Positions 55,660 to 64,000 of a stretch of DNA of 64,000 bases are shown here, piece by piece. The notes under the pieces were generated by a model, which ran no database searches, was not told the DNA's origin, and worked only from the letters and a program-made list of their open reading frames with translations. Origin of the DNA: Humibacter ginsenosidimutans. Lineage in GTDB: Bacteria; Actinomycetota; Actinomycetes; Actinomycetales; Microbacteriaceae. The stretch is taken from positions 3,596,001 through 3,660,000 of the forward strand of contig NZ_CP042305.1 in the NCBI RefSeq assembly GCF_007859675.1. Reading direction: 5' to 3'. The stretch's first letter is position 1; every line of letters starts with the position of its first letter. The position numbers and the translations under genes were made by a program.

Positions 55660-57111
55660 ATGCAGCGCAGAACTGCGGCGATGGTCGTCTTGATCGTGGC
55701 CGGTTTCATGGACTTGATGGACACGACTGTCGTCAACGTGGCCCTTCCCTCGATGGCTCGCGATCTGCCGGCCACGGCGGCGCAACTGCAGTGGATCGTC
55801 GGCGCCTACACGCTCGGCCTCGTCGGCGCACTCGTGCTGGGAGGACGTGCAGGCGACCTGCTCGGCCGCAGAACCGTGTTTCTGATCGGGGTCGTCGGCT
55901 TCACGCTCGCTTCGCTTCTCGCCGCGGTCGCGCCCGACGCCGCTCTGCTCATCGCGGCCCGTGCGGTGCAGGGCGTCTTCGCCGGCGCGATGGTTCCGCA
56001 GGTGCTGGCAAACGTGCAGGTGCTCTATGCGCCGGAAGAGCGGCCCGCGGTCTTCGGACTCGTGGGGTTCATCACGGGCACCGCGAGCGTCGTCGGTCCC
56101 GTGCTCTCGGGCTGGCTCGTCTCGAGCGACGCGTTCGGCATCGGCTGGCGCAGCGTCTTCGCGATCAACGTGCCCGTCGGTGTGCTGCTCGTCGTGGCGG
56201 CGGTGCTGGTGGTGCCGAACAGCAGGTCGGAGCATCCTGCAAGGCTCGACATCGTGGGAGCCGTACTGATCACCGCGGCCGTGCTGTGCCTGGTGCTGCC
56301 GCTCATCGACGGCAGGCAGGAGGGCTGGCCGCTGTGGTCGTGGCTCGTGCTGGCGGCCTCGCCCGTGCTGCTGGTCGGATTCGCGCTCTGGGAGCTGCGT
56401 CAGGAGCGGCGAGTGGATGACCGCGGCACCGTTCCGCTCATCCCGCCGCACCTCTTTCGCGATCGGAGCTACGTCGCGGGCAGTGTGGTGAACCTCGCCT
56501 TCCAGGCCGGCCTCGTCGGGTTCTTCCTCTTCTTCACGATCTACCTGCAGAGCGCTCTCGGATACAGCGCCATGCAGTCCGGCCTCAGCTGGCTCGGCTT
56601 CAGCCTCGGAACGCTCACCGGGAGCCTCGCTGCCGTGCGGTTCGTGGCGCAGCACGGCCGGGCTCTCATCACGATCGGCGCGCTGATGACGGCGGCGGGT
56701 GTCACCTGGCTGGTTCTCGTCGCCGCCGTGCCGTCGACGGCGGGCGGCTCGCCGAACGGCTGGGACTTCGTCGGCGGCCTCGTGCTCGCCGGCCTCGGTA
56801 TGGGACTGCTCATCGTGCCGCTCTTCGATGTGACGCTGCACGCCGTTCCCGTGGCGGATGCCGGAGCTGCATCAGGCGCGCTGAGCACCATTCAGCAGAT
56901 CGGCGGCGCCCTCGGCGTCGCGGTGATCGGCGCGGTGTTCTACGCCGTGGCGGGCGCGCATCCCGATCCCGCTTCGCTCACGGCGGCGCTGCACGCCGCG
57001 GCGTGGGGATGCGTCGTGGCCTTCGTGCTCGCCGCGGTGGCGAGCGTGCTGCTGAAGCGGTCGTCGTCGGTGCGTGACGTCGAGGGACTCGTGGAAGCGG
57101 TGCGGCCGTAG
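55660..57111 (+). CDS. MFS exporter, DHA2 (EmrB/QacA) family
   Basis: 483 residues with 14 helices. DLMDTTVVNVALPSMA is the usual DHA2 opening, GRAGDLLGRRTVFLIG is motif A and RAVQGVFAGAMVPQ is motif C-like. GGAGGG lies before the ATG. Divergent from its MarR regulator; probable multidrug or metabolite export driven by protons. Confidence 0.9.
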   Translation: MQRRTAAMVVLIVAGFMDLMDTTVVNVALPSMARDLPATAAQLQWIVGAYTLGLVGALVLGGRAGDLLGRRTVFLIGVVGFTLASLLAAVAPDAALLIAARAVQGVFAGAMVPQVLANVQVLYAPEERPAVFGLVGFITGTASVVGPVLSGWLVSSDAFGIGWRSVFAINVPVGVLLVVAAVLVVPNSRSEHPARLDIVGAVLITAAVLCLVLPLIDGRQEGWPLWSWLVLAASPVLLVGFALWELRQERRVDDRGTVPLIPPHLFRDRSYVAGSVVNLAFQAGLVGFFLFFTIYLQSALGYSAMQSGLSWLGFSLGTLTGSLAAVRFVAQHGRALITIGALMTAAGVTWLVLVAAVPSTAGGSPNGWDFVGGLVLAGLGMGLLIVPLFDVTLHAVPVADAGAASGALSTIQQIGGALGVAVIGAVFYAVAGAHPDPASLTAALHAAAWGCVVAFVLAAVASVLLKRSSSVRDVEGLVEAVRP

Positions 57112-57227
57112 GTGACGGCCCGGACCCTGAGTTCGTGAGGCCAGAGCCCCGGTGACGACGGGGCCAGTGGCGACGGAGCCCGGCAGCGGCAGAGTGCGGT
57201 GACTGGAGGACTGCCATCACGACAGAA

Positions 57228-57262
57228 CCCCGCGGCCGGGAGCTGATGCTCCGGCCACGGGG
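57228..57262. terminator. Terminator hairpin between the MFS and binding-protein genes
   Basis: CCCCG-GGCCGGGAGC pairs with GCTCCGGCC-CGGGG around a four-base loop (about 14 pairs with one mismatch). It separates convergent genes. Confidence 0.6.
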
Positions 57263-57290
57263 CTCAGGCGTCGCTGCGTGCAGCGCGGGT

Positions 57291-58613
57291 CTACTTGCTG
57301 TTCAGCGTCGTCTCGATGTGTGCATCCGTCTTCGCGGCGGCATCGGAGACGTCGGTGCCGGTGACGATCGACTGGAAGAACTGCTCCATCGTCTTGTCGC
57401 CCTCGATGGTCGCCCAGTTGGCGGCGGCCGGCGTGGCCTTGGAACGCAGCGCGGCGGTGAAGAAACCCTTCGCCTGATCGTTGAGGCCGGAGTTCTGGGC
57501 CTTCTTGATGCCCTGCTCGCTGTTCGGAATCCAGTTGTCGGTGCCGAACACGTAATCGTTCTGGATCTCGGGCGACGCCGCGATGCGCGTCCACGCCGCC
57601 GCGAGGTCCTTCTGCTTCGACTTCTGCGCGACCGACCAGACGCTGCCGCCCAGCATGACCGGCTGGTTCTTGCCCGAGATGCCGGGCAGCGGGAACGTGC
57701 CGATCTCATCCTTCAGCGCGGCGTTCTGCCCGATGATCTTGGTGATGTGCGCCGAGGTGGTCATGAGCGCCGACGTCTGGCCGTTGGCGAAGACCGCGTC
57801 CTGGTCGGGAACATCGGTGTTCAGCGTGCGCGACGCGGCGGTCGAGTACGAGTTCTGGAACTCCTTGAACTGCTTGAGACCCTTCTGGGCCGCGGCGCTG
57901 GAGAAGCCCGCCTTCCACGACGAGCCGTGCTTCGCGGCGATCTCGCCACCGGCATCCCACACGAACTGCACGCCCACGTACCACTGCTGGCCCGGCACGT
58001 AGATGGGCGAGAAGTTCGTAGCGGTGTTCTTGGCCTTGATCTTGTCGAGGTCGGCCGTGAACTCGTCGTAGGTGGTCGGCGTCGTGGTGATGCCGGCTTC
58101 GGCCCACATCTTCTTGTTGTAGACGACGGCCCGGTCGCCGGCGAAGGACGGGACGCCGTAGAGCTTGCCGTCGATCGTGGCCGGGTCGACGAGGCCGCCG
58201 AGCCAGGTCTGGCCCTGTTCGAGCTGGCTCTTGTAGCTTGTGAGGTCGGCGAGTCCGCCCGAGGCCGCATACGAGGCGACCTGCGTGTTGCCCACGTCGA
58301 CGACGTCGGGTGCGCTCGATCCGGCGAGCGCCGTGTTCAGCTTGGTCGTGATGCCGTCCCACTGCTGGATCTGCACCTTGACCTTGGCACCGGTGGCCTT
58401 CTCGAACTTCACGTTGATGGCGTCGACGGTCTTCTGGCTGAGGTCTCCGTTCATGACCCAGACGCTGAGCGTCTTGCCTTTTCCGTCGACCTTGGCGAGG
58501 TCGGTGCCCTTGTCGCCGCCGGATGCCGTGCCTCCTGACGAGCAGGAGGTCAGAGCGAGGGCCGCGGTGAGCGCGACGGCCGCGATGACGGCCGGGCGAA
58601 GCTTGCGCAACAT
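57291..58613 (-). CDS. Orphan sugar ABC substrate-binding lipoprotein
   Basis: 440 residues. Lipobox LTSC with Cys near residue 24, Gly/Ser linker, MalE-like fold (TLSVWVMNGD, APDVVDVGNTQ, YGVPSFAGDRAVVYNKK). No permease genes adjoin, so it must use permeases encoded elsewhere. It is divergent from a GH20 beta-N-acetylhexosaminidase across a short region with a perfect palindrome. That context and its similarity in style to chitobiose (NgcE-like) binding proteins suggest an amino-sugar oligosaccharide ligand. Confidence 0.86.
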   Translation of the reverse strand: MLRKLRPAVIAAVALTAALALTSCSSGGTASGGDKGTDLAKVDGKGKTLSVWVMNGDLSQKTVDAINVKFEKATGAKVKVQIQQWDGITTKLNTALAGSSAPDVVDVGNTQVASYAASGGLADLTSYKSQLEQGQTWLGGLVDPATIDGKLYGVPSFAGDRAVVYNKKMWAEAGITTTPTTYDEFTADLDKIKAKNTATNFSPIYVPGQQWYVGVQFVWDAGGEIAAKHGSSWKAGFSSAAAQKGLKQFKEFQNSYSTAASRTLNTDVPDQDAVFANGQTSALMTTSAHITKIIGQNAALKDEIGTFPLPGISGKNQPVMLGGSVWSVAQKSKQKDLAAAWTRIAASPEIQNDYVFGTDNWIPNSEQGIKKAQNSGLNDQAKGFFTAALRSKATPAAANWATIEGDKTMEQFFQSIVTGTDVSDAAAKTDAHIETTLNSK

Positions 58614-58713
58614 GGTTCTCCCTTGCGAGTGCTGTGGTTGGTGCGTCGCCCTCGGCGGGCGAACGTCGTTGTTCGTGAAGCTGGGACGACACTAACCAGG
58701 CGTTTCACTGTGC

Positions 58714-58760
58714 GCAACACGTGTTGCAACGAATGCAACACGGTCCTTAGGATCGTCGTC
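58714..58760 (+). promoter_or_regulatory. Divergent binding-protein/GH20 promoter with palindrome GCAACACGTGTTGC
   Basis: The 14-base perfect palindrome at 58714-58727 overlaps TTGCAA (58724-58729), which is 18 bases from TAGGAT (58748-58753); seven bases later the GH20 ATG begins, a leaderless arrangement. TGCAAC half-sites repeat at 58725 and 58734. The binding protein is unknown. Confidence 0.65.
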
Positions 58761-60488
58761 ATGCCCATCGATCTGCCCGCGCTCGTTCCCGTTCCCCGGT
58801 CGTTGCTGCCGAGGGAGGGCCGCTTCGTCGTCGACGCCGACACGGTCATCGTGCACGACCCGGAACTGCGCGCTGCCGCTCTTCGCCTGCGAGACGTGCT
58901 GCGGCCGGCGACCGGTCTCGAGGTGCCCGTCGTGCCGCGGGCGGCGCACGAGGATGCCGGCGCATGTGCGGATCACGTGCATCCCGGCGCGCGAGCGGGA
59001 GACGACGCGCGGGCCGCCACTGTCTCAGGCGGCCGCATCGTCTTCGCGGTCGAGGAAGGGCTCGTGGACGAGGGATACCGGCTCGAGGTCGCGGGGGAGG
59101 GCATCCTCGTCTCGGCGTCGGCCGAGCTCGGAGCGCTGCGTGCCGTCGAGACACTTCGTCAGCTGCTGCCCGACGGCGTCTATCGGCGTGGTCGGCTCGA
59201 CGGCGTCGTTTGGAGCCTGCCGGCGGTGCGGATCGCGGACGGACCCGCGTTCGCCTGGCGGGGACTCATGCTCGATGTGGCCAGACACTTCTTCACGGTC
59301 GCCGAGGTGCTGCGGCTGATCGACCAGCTCGCCGTGCACAAGCTCAACGTGCTGCACCTGCATCTGACCGACGACCAGGGGTGGCGACTGCAGATCGACC
59401 GCTTTCCCCGCCTCACCGGCGTCGGCGGCTGGCGCCCGGAGTCGCAGCTCGGCGCACCGCGTGGCTCCGCGCCCGACGGCCGCCCGCATGGCGGTTTCTA
59501 CACCGCAGACGATGCCCGCGAGATCGTCGCGTACGCGGCCGGACGCGGCATCACCGTCGTTCCCGAGATCGAGATGCCCGGGCACGTGCAGGCGGCGCTC
59601 GCCGCCTATCCGGAGCTCGGCGTCGCCGGCGGAGTCGAGGCGCCGTGGACCTCGTGGGGAGTGAACCCCAAGGTGCTCAACCTCGAGGAGTCGACCGTCT
59701 CCTTCTTCTGCGACGTGCTCGACGCGGTGATCGACATCTTTCCGTCGGCATACATCGGCATCGGCGGCGACGAGTGTCCGAAGACGCAGTGGGAGAACGA
59801 CCCTCGTTCGCGCGAGCGCATGGCGGAGCTCGGCGTCGGCTCTGCCCACGAGGCGCAGAGCTGGTTCATCCACCGGATCGACGCGCACCTCGCCTCGCGT
59901 GGGCGTCGTTCATTCGGCTGGGACGAGATCCTCGAGGGCGGACTCGCCCCGGGGGCGACCGTCGCCAGCTGGCGCGGCACCTCGGGCCTCGTGACCGCGG
60001 CGCGCGCGGGACACGACGCCGTCGCCTGTCCAGAGGACGTCGTGTACCTCGACTACCGGCAGTCGGAGTCGGCGGACGAGCCGATCCCGGTGTCGATCGT
60101 CACCGACGTCGAGCGCGTGTACGGCTTCGACCCGGTGCCCGACGAACTCGAGCCCGAGCACTGGGCGCGCATCCTCGGCGGGCAGGCCAACCTCTGGACA
60201 GAGCACGTGGAGGGCGTGCGGCGGCTCGACTACATGCTGTTCCCGCGACTGAGCGCACTCGCCGAGGTGCTGTGGAGCGGGCCGGGTCGCGACGTCGACG
60301 ACTTCTCGGCACGGCTGAGCGCCCACCTCGGCCGCCTCGACGCGCTCGGCATCGAGTATCGACCGGCGGCCGGGCCACGCCCGTGGCAGCAGATCCCTTC
60401 GGTGCCGGGGCGCACCTTCACCCGTGAGGAGCGGGCCGCCCAGGTGGCGGCGCAGCTTGCCGAATCGGCGGGGACGGCGCCCTCATGA
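58761..60488 (+). CDS. GH20 beta-N-acetylhexosaminidase, intracellular
   Basis: 575 residues. An N-terminal GH20b domain (about 1-150) precedes the barrel that begins RGLMLDVARHFF. The catalytic pair Asp337-Glu338 lies in IGGDECPK, with the conserved NVLHLHLTDDQGWR before it. No signal peptide, so it cleaves imported GlcNAc/GalNAc oligosaccharides in the cytoplasm using substrate-assisted catalysis. The ATG is fixed by the leaderless -10 box; the frame is open upstream through the promoter. Confidence 0.92.
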   Translation: MPIDLPALVPVPRSLLPREGRFVVDADTVIVHDPELRAAALRLRDVLRPATGLEVPVVPRAAHEDAGACADHVHPGARAGDDARAATVSGGRIVFAVEEGLVDEGYRLEVAGEGILVSASAELGALRAVETLRQLLPDGVYRRGRLDGVVWSLPAVRIADGPAFAWRGLMLDVARHFFTVAEVLRLIDQLAVHKLNVLHLHLTDDQGWRLQIDRFPRLTGVGGWRPESQLGAPRGSAPDGRPHGGFYTADDAREIVAYAAGRGITVVPEIEMPGHVQAALAAYPELGVAGGVEAPWTSWGVNPKVLNLEESTVSFFCDVLDAVIDIFPSAYIGIGGDECPKTQWENDPRSRERMAELGVGSAHEAQSWFIHRIDAHLASRGRRSFGWDEILEGGLAPGATVASWRGTSGLVTAARAGHDAVACPEDVVYLDYRQSESADEPIPVSIVTDVERVYGFDPVPDELEPEHWARILGGQANLWTEHVEGVRRLDYMLFPRLSALAEVLWSGPGRDVDDFSARLSAHLGRLDALGIEYRPAAGPRPWQQIPSVPGRTFTREERAAQVAAQLAESAGTAPS

Positions 60489-60596
60489 TCGAAACGTCGG
60501 GCACGGAGCACGAAGGCGGGTGCGTCGCGACGGTGACGCGGCCCGGTGGATAGGCTCTGGGCATCCTGCGGCCCCGACCCTGCCAGTGGAGTTCTC

Positions 60597-61529
60597 ATGC
60601 CCGAATACCGCGCCCACTTCGATGCCACGGTCGACTTCGTCAACGGCGGCTCGCTGACGGCCGAAGGCTTCCGACTCGACCTGCCGAGCGCCGCTCTCGA
60701 CGCGGATGCCGTCGGCCGCCTTTTCGTGCAGCATCTCGGCCTCGCGCTCGTCGGCCGCGTCGAGGTGCGGGGGCTGCACATCGTGGAGGAGCAGCACCGC
60801 GGGAGCCGCGGCATTCCCGCCCCCGTTGCGAGCGACGACGACTCGGCAGTGGGCTCGGCCTCCGGCCCCGCACGTCGCGTCGTCGACCTGAGCCACCGCA
60901 TCCGGGCCGGTCTCATCACCTACCCCGGCCTTCCCGCGCCGGTCATCACGCCGCACCTCACGCGCGAGCAGTCGCGCGACCACTACGCGCCGGGCACCGA
61001 GTTCGGGATGGACCTCATCACGATGATCGGCAACACCGGCACGTACCTCGACTCTCCTCTGCATCGCTACGCCGACGGCGGCGACCTGGCGTCGCTCGAC
61101 CTCTCGACGCTGGTCGACCTTCGCGCCGAGGTGGTGCACGTCGCGGATGCGGCGGAGCGCGGCGTGCCGGCCTCCGTGTTCTACGACCGCGACGTTCGCG
61201 GGGCCGCGGTGCTCGTGCACACCGGCTGGGACCGCCATTTCGGCACGGAGCGCTACGCGAACGGCGCACCCTTCCTCACCCCGGATGCCGTCGGCCACCT
61301 CGTCGACCAGGGCGCTGTGCTCGTCGGCATCGACTCGCTCAACATCGACGACACGGAGTCGGGCGGCGAGCGGCCGGCGCATTCCGGGCTGCTGGCCGCG
61401 GGCATCCATGTGGTGGAGCACCTCACCAACCTGGGGGAGCTTCCCGCGCGCGGCGCTCGCTTCACCGCGGCACCGCCCGCGATCGAGGGATTCGGCACCA
61501 TCACGGTGCGGGCGTTCGCACTCGTGTGA
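60597..61529 (+). CDS. Cyclase/kynurenine-formamidase-family protein with extra N-terminal domain
   Basis: 310 residues. Residues 1-80 are a separate alpha/beta domain not recognised further (YRAHFDATVDFVNGG ... VEVRGLHIVEEQH). Residues about 95-310 match the cyclase-family fold (metal-dependent amidases), but the motif HxGTHxDxPxH reads NTGTYLDSPLH: two metal-binding His are replaced by Asn and Tyr, keeping Asp and the last His. It may use a different metal site or be non-hydrolytic. GGAG precedes the ATG. No linked tryptophan genes. Confidence 0.78.
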   Translation: MPEYRAHFDATVDFVNGGSLTAEGFRLDLPSAALDADAVGRLFVQHLGLALVGRVEVRGLHIVEEQHRGSRGIPAPVASDDDSAVGSASGPARRVVDLSHRIRAGLITYPGLPAPVITPHLTREQSRDHYAPGTEFGMDLITMIGNTGTYLDSPLHRYADGGDLASLDLSTLVDLRAEVVHVADAAERGVPASVFYDRDVRGAAVLVHTGWDRHFGTERYANGAPFLTPDAVGHLVDQGAVLVGIDSLNIDDTESGGERPAHSGLLAAGIHVVEHLTNLGELPARGARFTAAPPAIEGFGTITVRAFALV

Positions 61530-61677
61530 ACGGGTGCGCACGCAGCGCGCACCGCAGCGTCTCTGCTGTCCCTTGACGTCGGGTGATCGGGGCACAAGCG
61601 ACACGAGCGGACAGTTGAGCGCGGGTTGACGCGTAACGTGGGACGAAGAGTGCCGGCGAAGGAGCCAGGGAGAAGAA

Positions 61678-62187
61678 ATGGACACCAGAGACCTGCTGTC
61701 GGATGCCGTCGAGCGGATCGGGCAGGGCGTTCATCGCCTGCTCGCCGAGGCCGACCACCACGTGCTGACGTTTCGCCCTGACGGCGACGCCAACACCATC
61801 GCGTGGCTGGTCTGGCACCTCACCCGCGGCCAGGACTCCCAGATCGCCGACGTCTATTCGCGCGAACAGGTGTGGACCGCCGAGGGGTGGGCAGACCGAT
61901 TCGGGCTGCCGTTCCCGCACCGGGCAACGGGATACGGGCACTCGAGCGACGACGTCGGAGCGGTGGATGTCTCGGCCGAGCTGCTCAGCGGATATTACGT
62001 GGCCACGCAGAAGGTCACGCTCGAGCAGATCGCGGCCACCAGCGACGCCGATCTCGATCGCGTCGTCGACACGCGCTGGAACCCGCCTGTCACGCTCGGG
62101 GCGAGGCTGATCAGCATCATCGACGACGACGTGAAGCACCTCGGCCAGGCGGAGTACGTGAAGGGGCTCGCGCAGCGAGCTCGCTAG
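61678..62187 (+). CDS. DinB-family protein (DUF664)
   Basis: 169 residues, all-helical four-helix bundle. The metal-binding His expected in DinB folds appear in WLVWHLTRGQ and DDVKHLGQAEY, with a third probably His in DHHVL. In actinomycetes many such proteins are thiol transferases using mycothiol. GGAGAAGAA precedes the ATG. Stands alone; target unknown. Confidence 0.85.
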   Translation: MDTRDLLSDAVERIGQGVHRLLAEADHHVLTFRPDGDANTIAWLVWHLTRGQDSQIADVYSREQVWTAEGWADRFGLPFPHRATGYGHSSDDVGAVDVSAELLSGYYVATQKVTLEQIAATSDADLDRVVDTRWNPPVTLGARLISIIDDDVKHLGQAEYVKGLAQRAR

Positions 62188-62281
62188 GCGCGTGTCCCTC
62201 GTCCGCCGTCGACCCCCGCACAGGACGGCAGACGATGACTGCTAGCTTTGGTTCTATGTGGTATTGCAATGGACTTGTCAC

Positions 62282-63991
62282 GTGAAGCCGGCGGGATCCT
62301 CTCCGATTCTGCTTTCCGACCACCTGGGCTACGACGCGCAGGGCGCCAAGGCGGTACTTCTGGCCGCACCGCCGAATGCGGTCGTCGGGCGGGCGTCGAT
62401 CGTGGCCGCGGGGAAAACGATCGACCTCGACGTCGCGAGCGCCGAGTCCGTCTCGGGATGGGGTGCGACGCAGTATCGACGAATCGACTTCACGTCGGTG
62501 CGGGTTGTGGGCGAGCACGTCGTCGAGGTGGAGGTCGACGATCGCCCCGTGACCGCGCGGGTTGTGATCGGGGCCGATCGCCTCGTCGCCGTCACCGTGT
62601 CGGACATCGCGGCGGCTTTCCGCGCTGCCCGTTCCTCGGGCGAGATCGACCGCAAAGACGCCCGCGCCCGCTTCTACGCGGATGACAGCGGCGCCGAGGT
62701 CGATGCGCGCGGCGGCTGGCTCGATGCTTCCGGCGACTTCAGCAAATTCCTCAGCCATCTGACCTACACCCGCATGATGAGTCCGCAGCAGATACCGCTC
62801 TGCGCGTGGGCGATGCTCGCTGCGCGGGACGCCCTGGCGGCGCGGCATCCGCACTTCGACACTTATCAGGGGGCGCGGCTGCGCGACGAGGGGCTGTTCG
62901 GCGCCGACTTCCTGATGCGATTCCGCTCACCCGACGGGTACTTCTACACGGCGATCTTCGACGCCCTGACCAAAGACCTGAACGAACGCGTGATCACCGC
63001 TCCGCTGCAGAACAGCGTGCGAACGCAGCGTTGGCAGGCGGCGTATCGGCACGGCGGCGGCCTGGCGATCGCCGCTCTGGCCAGGGCATCCACCCTCGAC
63101 ACGCACGGCGAGCACTCCTCTGCTGACTATCTGCGTGCCGCGCAGGAGGGCTTCGAGCACCTCGAGGAGCACAACGCCGAGTATCTCTTCGACGGGGTGG
63201 AATCTGCCGTCGACGACTACTGCGCGTTGCTCGCCGCGACGGAGCTCGCGGCGGCGAGCGGCGACAGAGGCCATCTGGATGCCGCTGCTCACCGCATCGC
63301 GTCTCTCCGGCGGCGATTCACCGCCGATTCGTCCGGCGTGGGCTACCTCATCGGCGACCGGCTCGGCCGGCCCTTCTTCCACGCGGCAGAGTCCGGGCTT
63401 CCGGTCGTCGCCCTCATGCGGTTCGCCGAACTGTTCCAGGGTCAGACGGCGGCCGCGGAGGCGACGGCCCTGGCCATCGACGTCATGTCGGCTCTCGTCG
63501 CGCGTACGGACTCGGTGCCGAATCCCTTCGGCTATCCACGGCAGCTGGTGCACGACGAGCACGCCGACCGGCCGCGTGAGGCGTTCTTCTTTCCGCACGA
63601 CAACGAGACGGGATATTGGTGGCAGGGCGAGAACGCCAACCTGGGGTCGGTGGCGACCGCCGCTGCCCTTGTCGCGGATGCCGCCGGGTGCCCGCCCGCG
63701 CTGTCGGATCGCCTCCGCCGGCTCGGCGCCGACTGCCTCGCCTGGGTCGGCGGGTTGAACCCGTTCGACTCCTGCATGCTCCAGGGCAGAGGGCGCAACA
63801 ACGTCGAGTACCTCGGGCGTTACCAGAACAGCCCAGGCGCGATCGTGAACGGCATCACGTCGCACCCCTTCGATGAAGACGGCATCGCGTTCCTGCCGGA
63901 CGAGGCGGCGGACGGTGACGAATGGCGCTGGGCGGAGCAGTGGATTCCGCACAGCGCCTGGTTCCTGCTGGCCGTGTGCACGACTCGATGA
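62282..63991 (+). CDS. GH9-family enzyme, probable cytoplasmic exo-glucosaminidase or cellodextrinase
   Basis: About 569 residues. An N-terminal Ig-like CelD_N domain (ILLSDHLGYDAQGAKAVLL) precedes the alpha-6 barrel. GGWLDASGDFSKFLSHL is the GH9 catalytic Asp region with Asp148 and Asp152, one residue wider than the usual DAGD, as in the glucosaminidase-like branch; the acid Glu is probably in WRWAEQWIPHSAW, and GLNPFDSCMLQGRGRNN is a second signature. No signal peptide. The GTG start gives the family-like N-terminus; a GTG eight codons earlier is possible and neither has a ribosome site. With GH20 and the amino-sugar-type binding protein, it suits chitooligosaccharide breakdown. Confidence 0.8.
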   Translation: MKPAGSSPILLSDHLGYDAQGAKAVLLAAPPNAVVGRASIVAAGKTIDLDVASAESVSGWGATQYRRIDFTSVRVVGEHVVEVEVDDRPVTARVVIGADRLVAVTVSDIAAAFRAARSSGEIDRKDARARFYADDSGAEVDARGGWLDASGDFSKFLSHLTYTRMMSPQQIPLCAWAMLAARDALAARHPHFDTYQGARLRDEGLFGADFLMRFRSPDGYFYTAIFDALTKDLNERVITAPLQNSVRTQRWQAAYRHGGGLAIAALARASTLDTHGEHSSADYLRAAQEGFEHLEEHNAEYLFDGVESAVDDYCALLAATELAAASGDRGHLDAAAHRIASLRRRFTADSSGVGYLIGDRLGRPFFHAAESGLPVVALMRFAELFQGQTAAAEATALAIDVMSALVARTDSVPNPFGYPRQLVHDEHADRPREAFFFPHDNETGYWWQGENANLGSVATAAALVADAAGCPPALSDRLRRLGADCLAWVGGLNPFDSCMLQGRGRNNVEYLGRYQNSPGAIVNGITSHPFDEDGIAFLPDEAADGDEWRWAEQWIPHSAWFLLAVCTTR

Positions 63992-64000
63992 GCCTTCGTC

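Overview
The window is high-GC DNA (roughly 70 percent by eye) with many GTG starts, ATGA/GTGA stop-start overlaps, lipoprotein sugar-binding proteins without dedicated ATPases, an LPXTG-type surface enzyme and many starts that look leaderless. This points to an actinomycete, most likely a free-living or plant/soil Microbacteriaceae. Members of that family are assigned by gene style and similarity recognised by eye; no database was searched.

Layout. (1) 1-4.6 kb: end of an amino-acid permease with a TetR regulator, an HSL-type esterase divergent from a MarR regulator, and a ROK repressor. (2) 4.7-7.7 kb: sugar isomerase plus two Gfo/Idh/MocA dehydrogenases, divergent from the ROK gene. (3) 7.9-15.7 kb: myo-inositol catabolism (iolC, an actinobacterial aldolase, iolB, iolD, iolE, a dehydrogenase) and a GntR/HutC regulator. 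(4) 15.8-21.6 kb: an ABC importer ending in a fused glycerophosphodiesterase-inositol monophosphatase. (5) 21.6-26.7 kb: MacB-like ABC pair and an OmpR/histidine kinase pair. (6) 26.7-35.7 kb: an epimerase, a DHA2 drug exporter with MarR, rplJ-rplL with a leader, a cupin/AraC pair, MarR/MFS and RidA. (7) 35.7-45 kb: two CUT1 sugar ABC importers with LacI and GntR regulators. (8) 45-49.7 kb: an MFS gene, a DtxR-type regulator, and cbs plus a cystathionine lyase/synthase behind a tiny Cys-Cys-Cys leader peptide. (9) 50-64 kb: a 1601-residue cell-wall GH31 enzyme, a MarR/MFS pair, an orphan sugar-binding lipoprotein divergent from GH20, a cyclase-family protein, a DinB protein and a GH9 enzyme.

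How the parts fit. The strongest functional story is regions 3 and 4. The importer with its GDPD-IMPase fusion could bring in glycerophosphoinositol (or a related inositol phosphodiester), cut it, remove the phosphate and feed myo-inositol to the adjacent iol enzymes. A shared operator, ATGTCNNNACA(A/T)A, occurs before iolC, before iolE and before the GntR gene, and a partial copy sits inside the importer promoter. The second highlight is the leaderless poly-cysteine leader peptide in front of the transsulfuration genes, the arrangement known as a cysteine-responsive attenuator in mycobacteria. Regions 7 and 9 look like glycan and oligosaccharide scavenging.

Quality note. Three genes (iolD, the dehydrogenase after iolE, one MFS gene) each carry a single-base frameshift, two of them in runs of five G. 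Sequencing or assembly error is at least as likely as real decay. No tRNA, rRNA, insertion sequence, integrase or CRISPR array was seen.
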